From Roseateles saccharophilus (lineage in GTDB: Bacteria > Pseudomonadota > Gammaproteobacteria > Burkholderiales > Burkholderiaceae_C): a stretch of DNA of 64,000 nt. Location: assembly GCF_004342485.1 (NCBI RefSeq), contig NZ_SMBU01000009.1, forward strand, positions 35,761-99,760, written 5' to 3'. The notes beneath the pieces are model-generated. The model was given only the letters and a program-made list of their open reading frames with translations. It was not told the origin of the DNA and did not search any database. Made by a program: the position numbers and the translations under genes. Shown in pieces: positions 63,451 through 64,000 of the stretch. The first letter of the stretch is position 1, and each line of letters opens with the position of its first letter.

Positions 63451-64000
63451 TCAACCCTCCACCCAGCTCACCCGCCCGCGCCCGGCCGCTTTGGCGAGGT
63501 AGAGGGCCTTGTCCGCGGCCTCGACCAGCCCCTGGGCCTGCGCAGCGGCCGACACGCCGAGGCTGATCGTCACGATGCCGTCGATGCCCGGGTGCGGCAG
63601 GGCCAGCGCCCGCACGCTGTCTTCCATCAGCTGGGCCACGCCGATGGCGCCGGCCAGGTCGGTGTCGGGCAGCAGGCAGATGAATTCCTCGCCGCCGTAG
63701 CGCGCCAGCAGGTCGGTGGGCCGGCGCAGGCAGCTGCGCAGCGTGGCGGCGATGCGGCGCAGGCAGTCGTCGCCGGCGAGGTGGCCCAGCGCGTCGTTGT
63801 AGCGCTTGAAGTGGTCGACATCGGCCAGCACCACGGCCAGCGGCGAGCGCGTGCGCTGGGCGCGGCGCGTCTCGGCAAGGAAGCGCTCGTCGAAGTGGCG
63901 GCGGTTGTGCACGCCGGTCAGGCCGTCGATGAAGGCCAGCTCGCGCAGCAGGTCGGACTGGTGCTTGAGCGTCAGCTGGGTGCGCACGCGGGCCCGCACG
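63451..64000 (-). CDS. GGDEF response regulator (5' part outside window)
   Basis: The visible 183 residues begin RARVRTQLTLKHQSDLLREL, the linker that follows a receiver domain in PleD-like proteins, then a GGDEF domain with DGLTGVHNRRHFDERF, LADVDHFKRYNDALGH and RYGGEEFICLLP. An intact GGEEF loop predicts c-di-GMP synthesis. The receiver is presumably just outside the window. Confidence 0.88.
   Translation of the reverse strand, partial: VRARVRTQLTLKHQSDLLRELAFIDGLTGVHNRRHFDERFLAETRRAQRTRSPLAVVLADVDHFKRYNDALGHLAGDDCLRRIAATLRSCLRRPTDLLARYGGEEFICLLPDTDLAGAIGVAQLMEDSVRALALPHPGIDGIVTISLGVSAAAQAQGLVEAADKALYLAKAAGRGRVSWVEG

Overview
The window reads as an ordinary chromosomal stretch of a high-GC betaproteobacterium of the order Burkholderiales, most like the Roseateles/Mitsuaria/Rubrivivax group. 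That rests on gene order and protein sequence, not on a database search. Supporting signs are the prmA-accC-accB-aroQ order, the rubredoxin-pilGHIJ-chpA type IV pilus chemosensory cluster, the ruvX-pyrR-pyrB-pyrC' string, a coxBA-cox11-coxC aa3 oxidase operon with heme A genes, a lysine/alanine-rich histone-like protein, and mpl beside hemL. Coding density is very high. Many neighbours overlap by 1 or 4 bases (ATGA, TGATG, GTGA, TTGA).

Layout. 1-539: 3' part of a histone H1-like gene containing a 93-bp tandem repeat. 726-6177 (minus): zinc-ribbon DUF3426 protein, prmA, accC, accB, aroQ, a TlpA-like thioredoxin and an unknown protein. 6416-11512 (minus): mtgA, aroE, a TonB-family protein, an RNB exoribonuclease and a YqiA-like esterase. 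11625-15003 (plus): zinc metalloprotease and thioesterase. 15060-18703 (minus): mpl, hemL, thiD. 18863-30109 (plus): rubredoxin, pilG, pilH, pilI, pilJ, a 2002-residue ChpA/PilL kinase and a diguanylate cyclase. 30141-31571 (minus): photolyase. 31685-36151 (plus): yqgE, ruvX, pyrR, pyrB, a catalytically dead dihydroorotase homologue and plsC. 36132-37653 (minus): hyi-like isomerase and gpmA. 37741-40110 (plus): rhodanese, grxC, secB, gpsA. 40111-41358 (minus): trmL, comF. 41382-51529 (plus): a BioC-like methyltransferase, then the cytochrome aa3 oxidase structural, assembly and heme A genes. 51663-60410 (minus): rpoH, cheW, a MASE1/CHASE/PAS hybrid kinase, an FtsX-type permease and a PA2778/PA2779 pair. 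60553-60626: tRNA-Gly(CCC). 60627-63450 looks like accessory sequence: a gene-free block, a secreted trypsin-like protease and a broken xthA fragment. The window ends inside a GGDEF response regulator.

How the genes work together. The pil cluster is a complete surface-sensing chain (receptor, adaptor, CheA-type kinase, two output regulators) followed at once by a c-di-GMP synthase. The cox block carries the three oxidase core subunits, copper delivery (Cox11, SCO, a second CxxxC thioredoxin-fold protein), SURF1 and heme A synthesis (CtaA, CtaB), so one region can build the whole enzyme. prmA/accBC and mtgA/aroE/mpl are housekeeping.

The most interesting non-coding signals are: (i) a family of structured repeats that begin within a few bases of stop codons and fill intergenic gaps, with hairpins whose stems differ but stay paired (6201-6410, 14289-14506, 22911-23047); (ii) an exact CIRCE operator on the rpoH promoter (52631-52657); (iii) a 13-codon fossil of a second mpl 3' end just behind mpl (15008-15046); (iv) an FNR-like palindrome before coxB. 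I found no CRISPR array, prophage or intact insertion sequence, and no clearly new multi-gene system.
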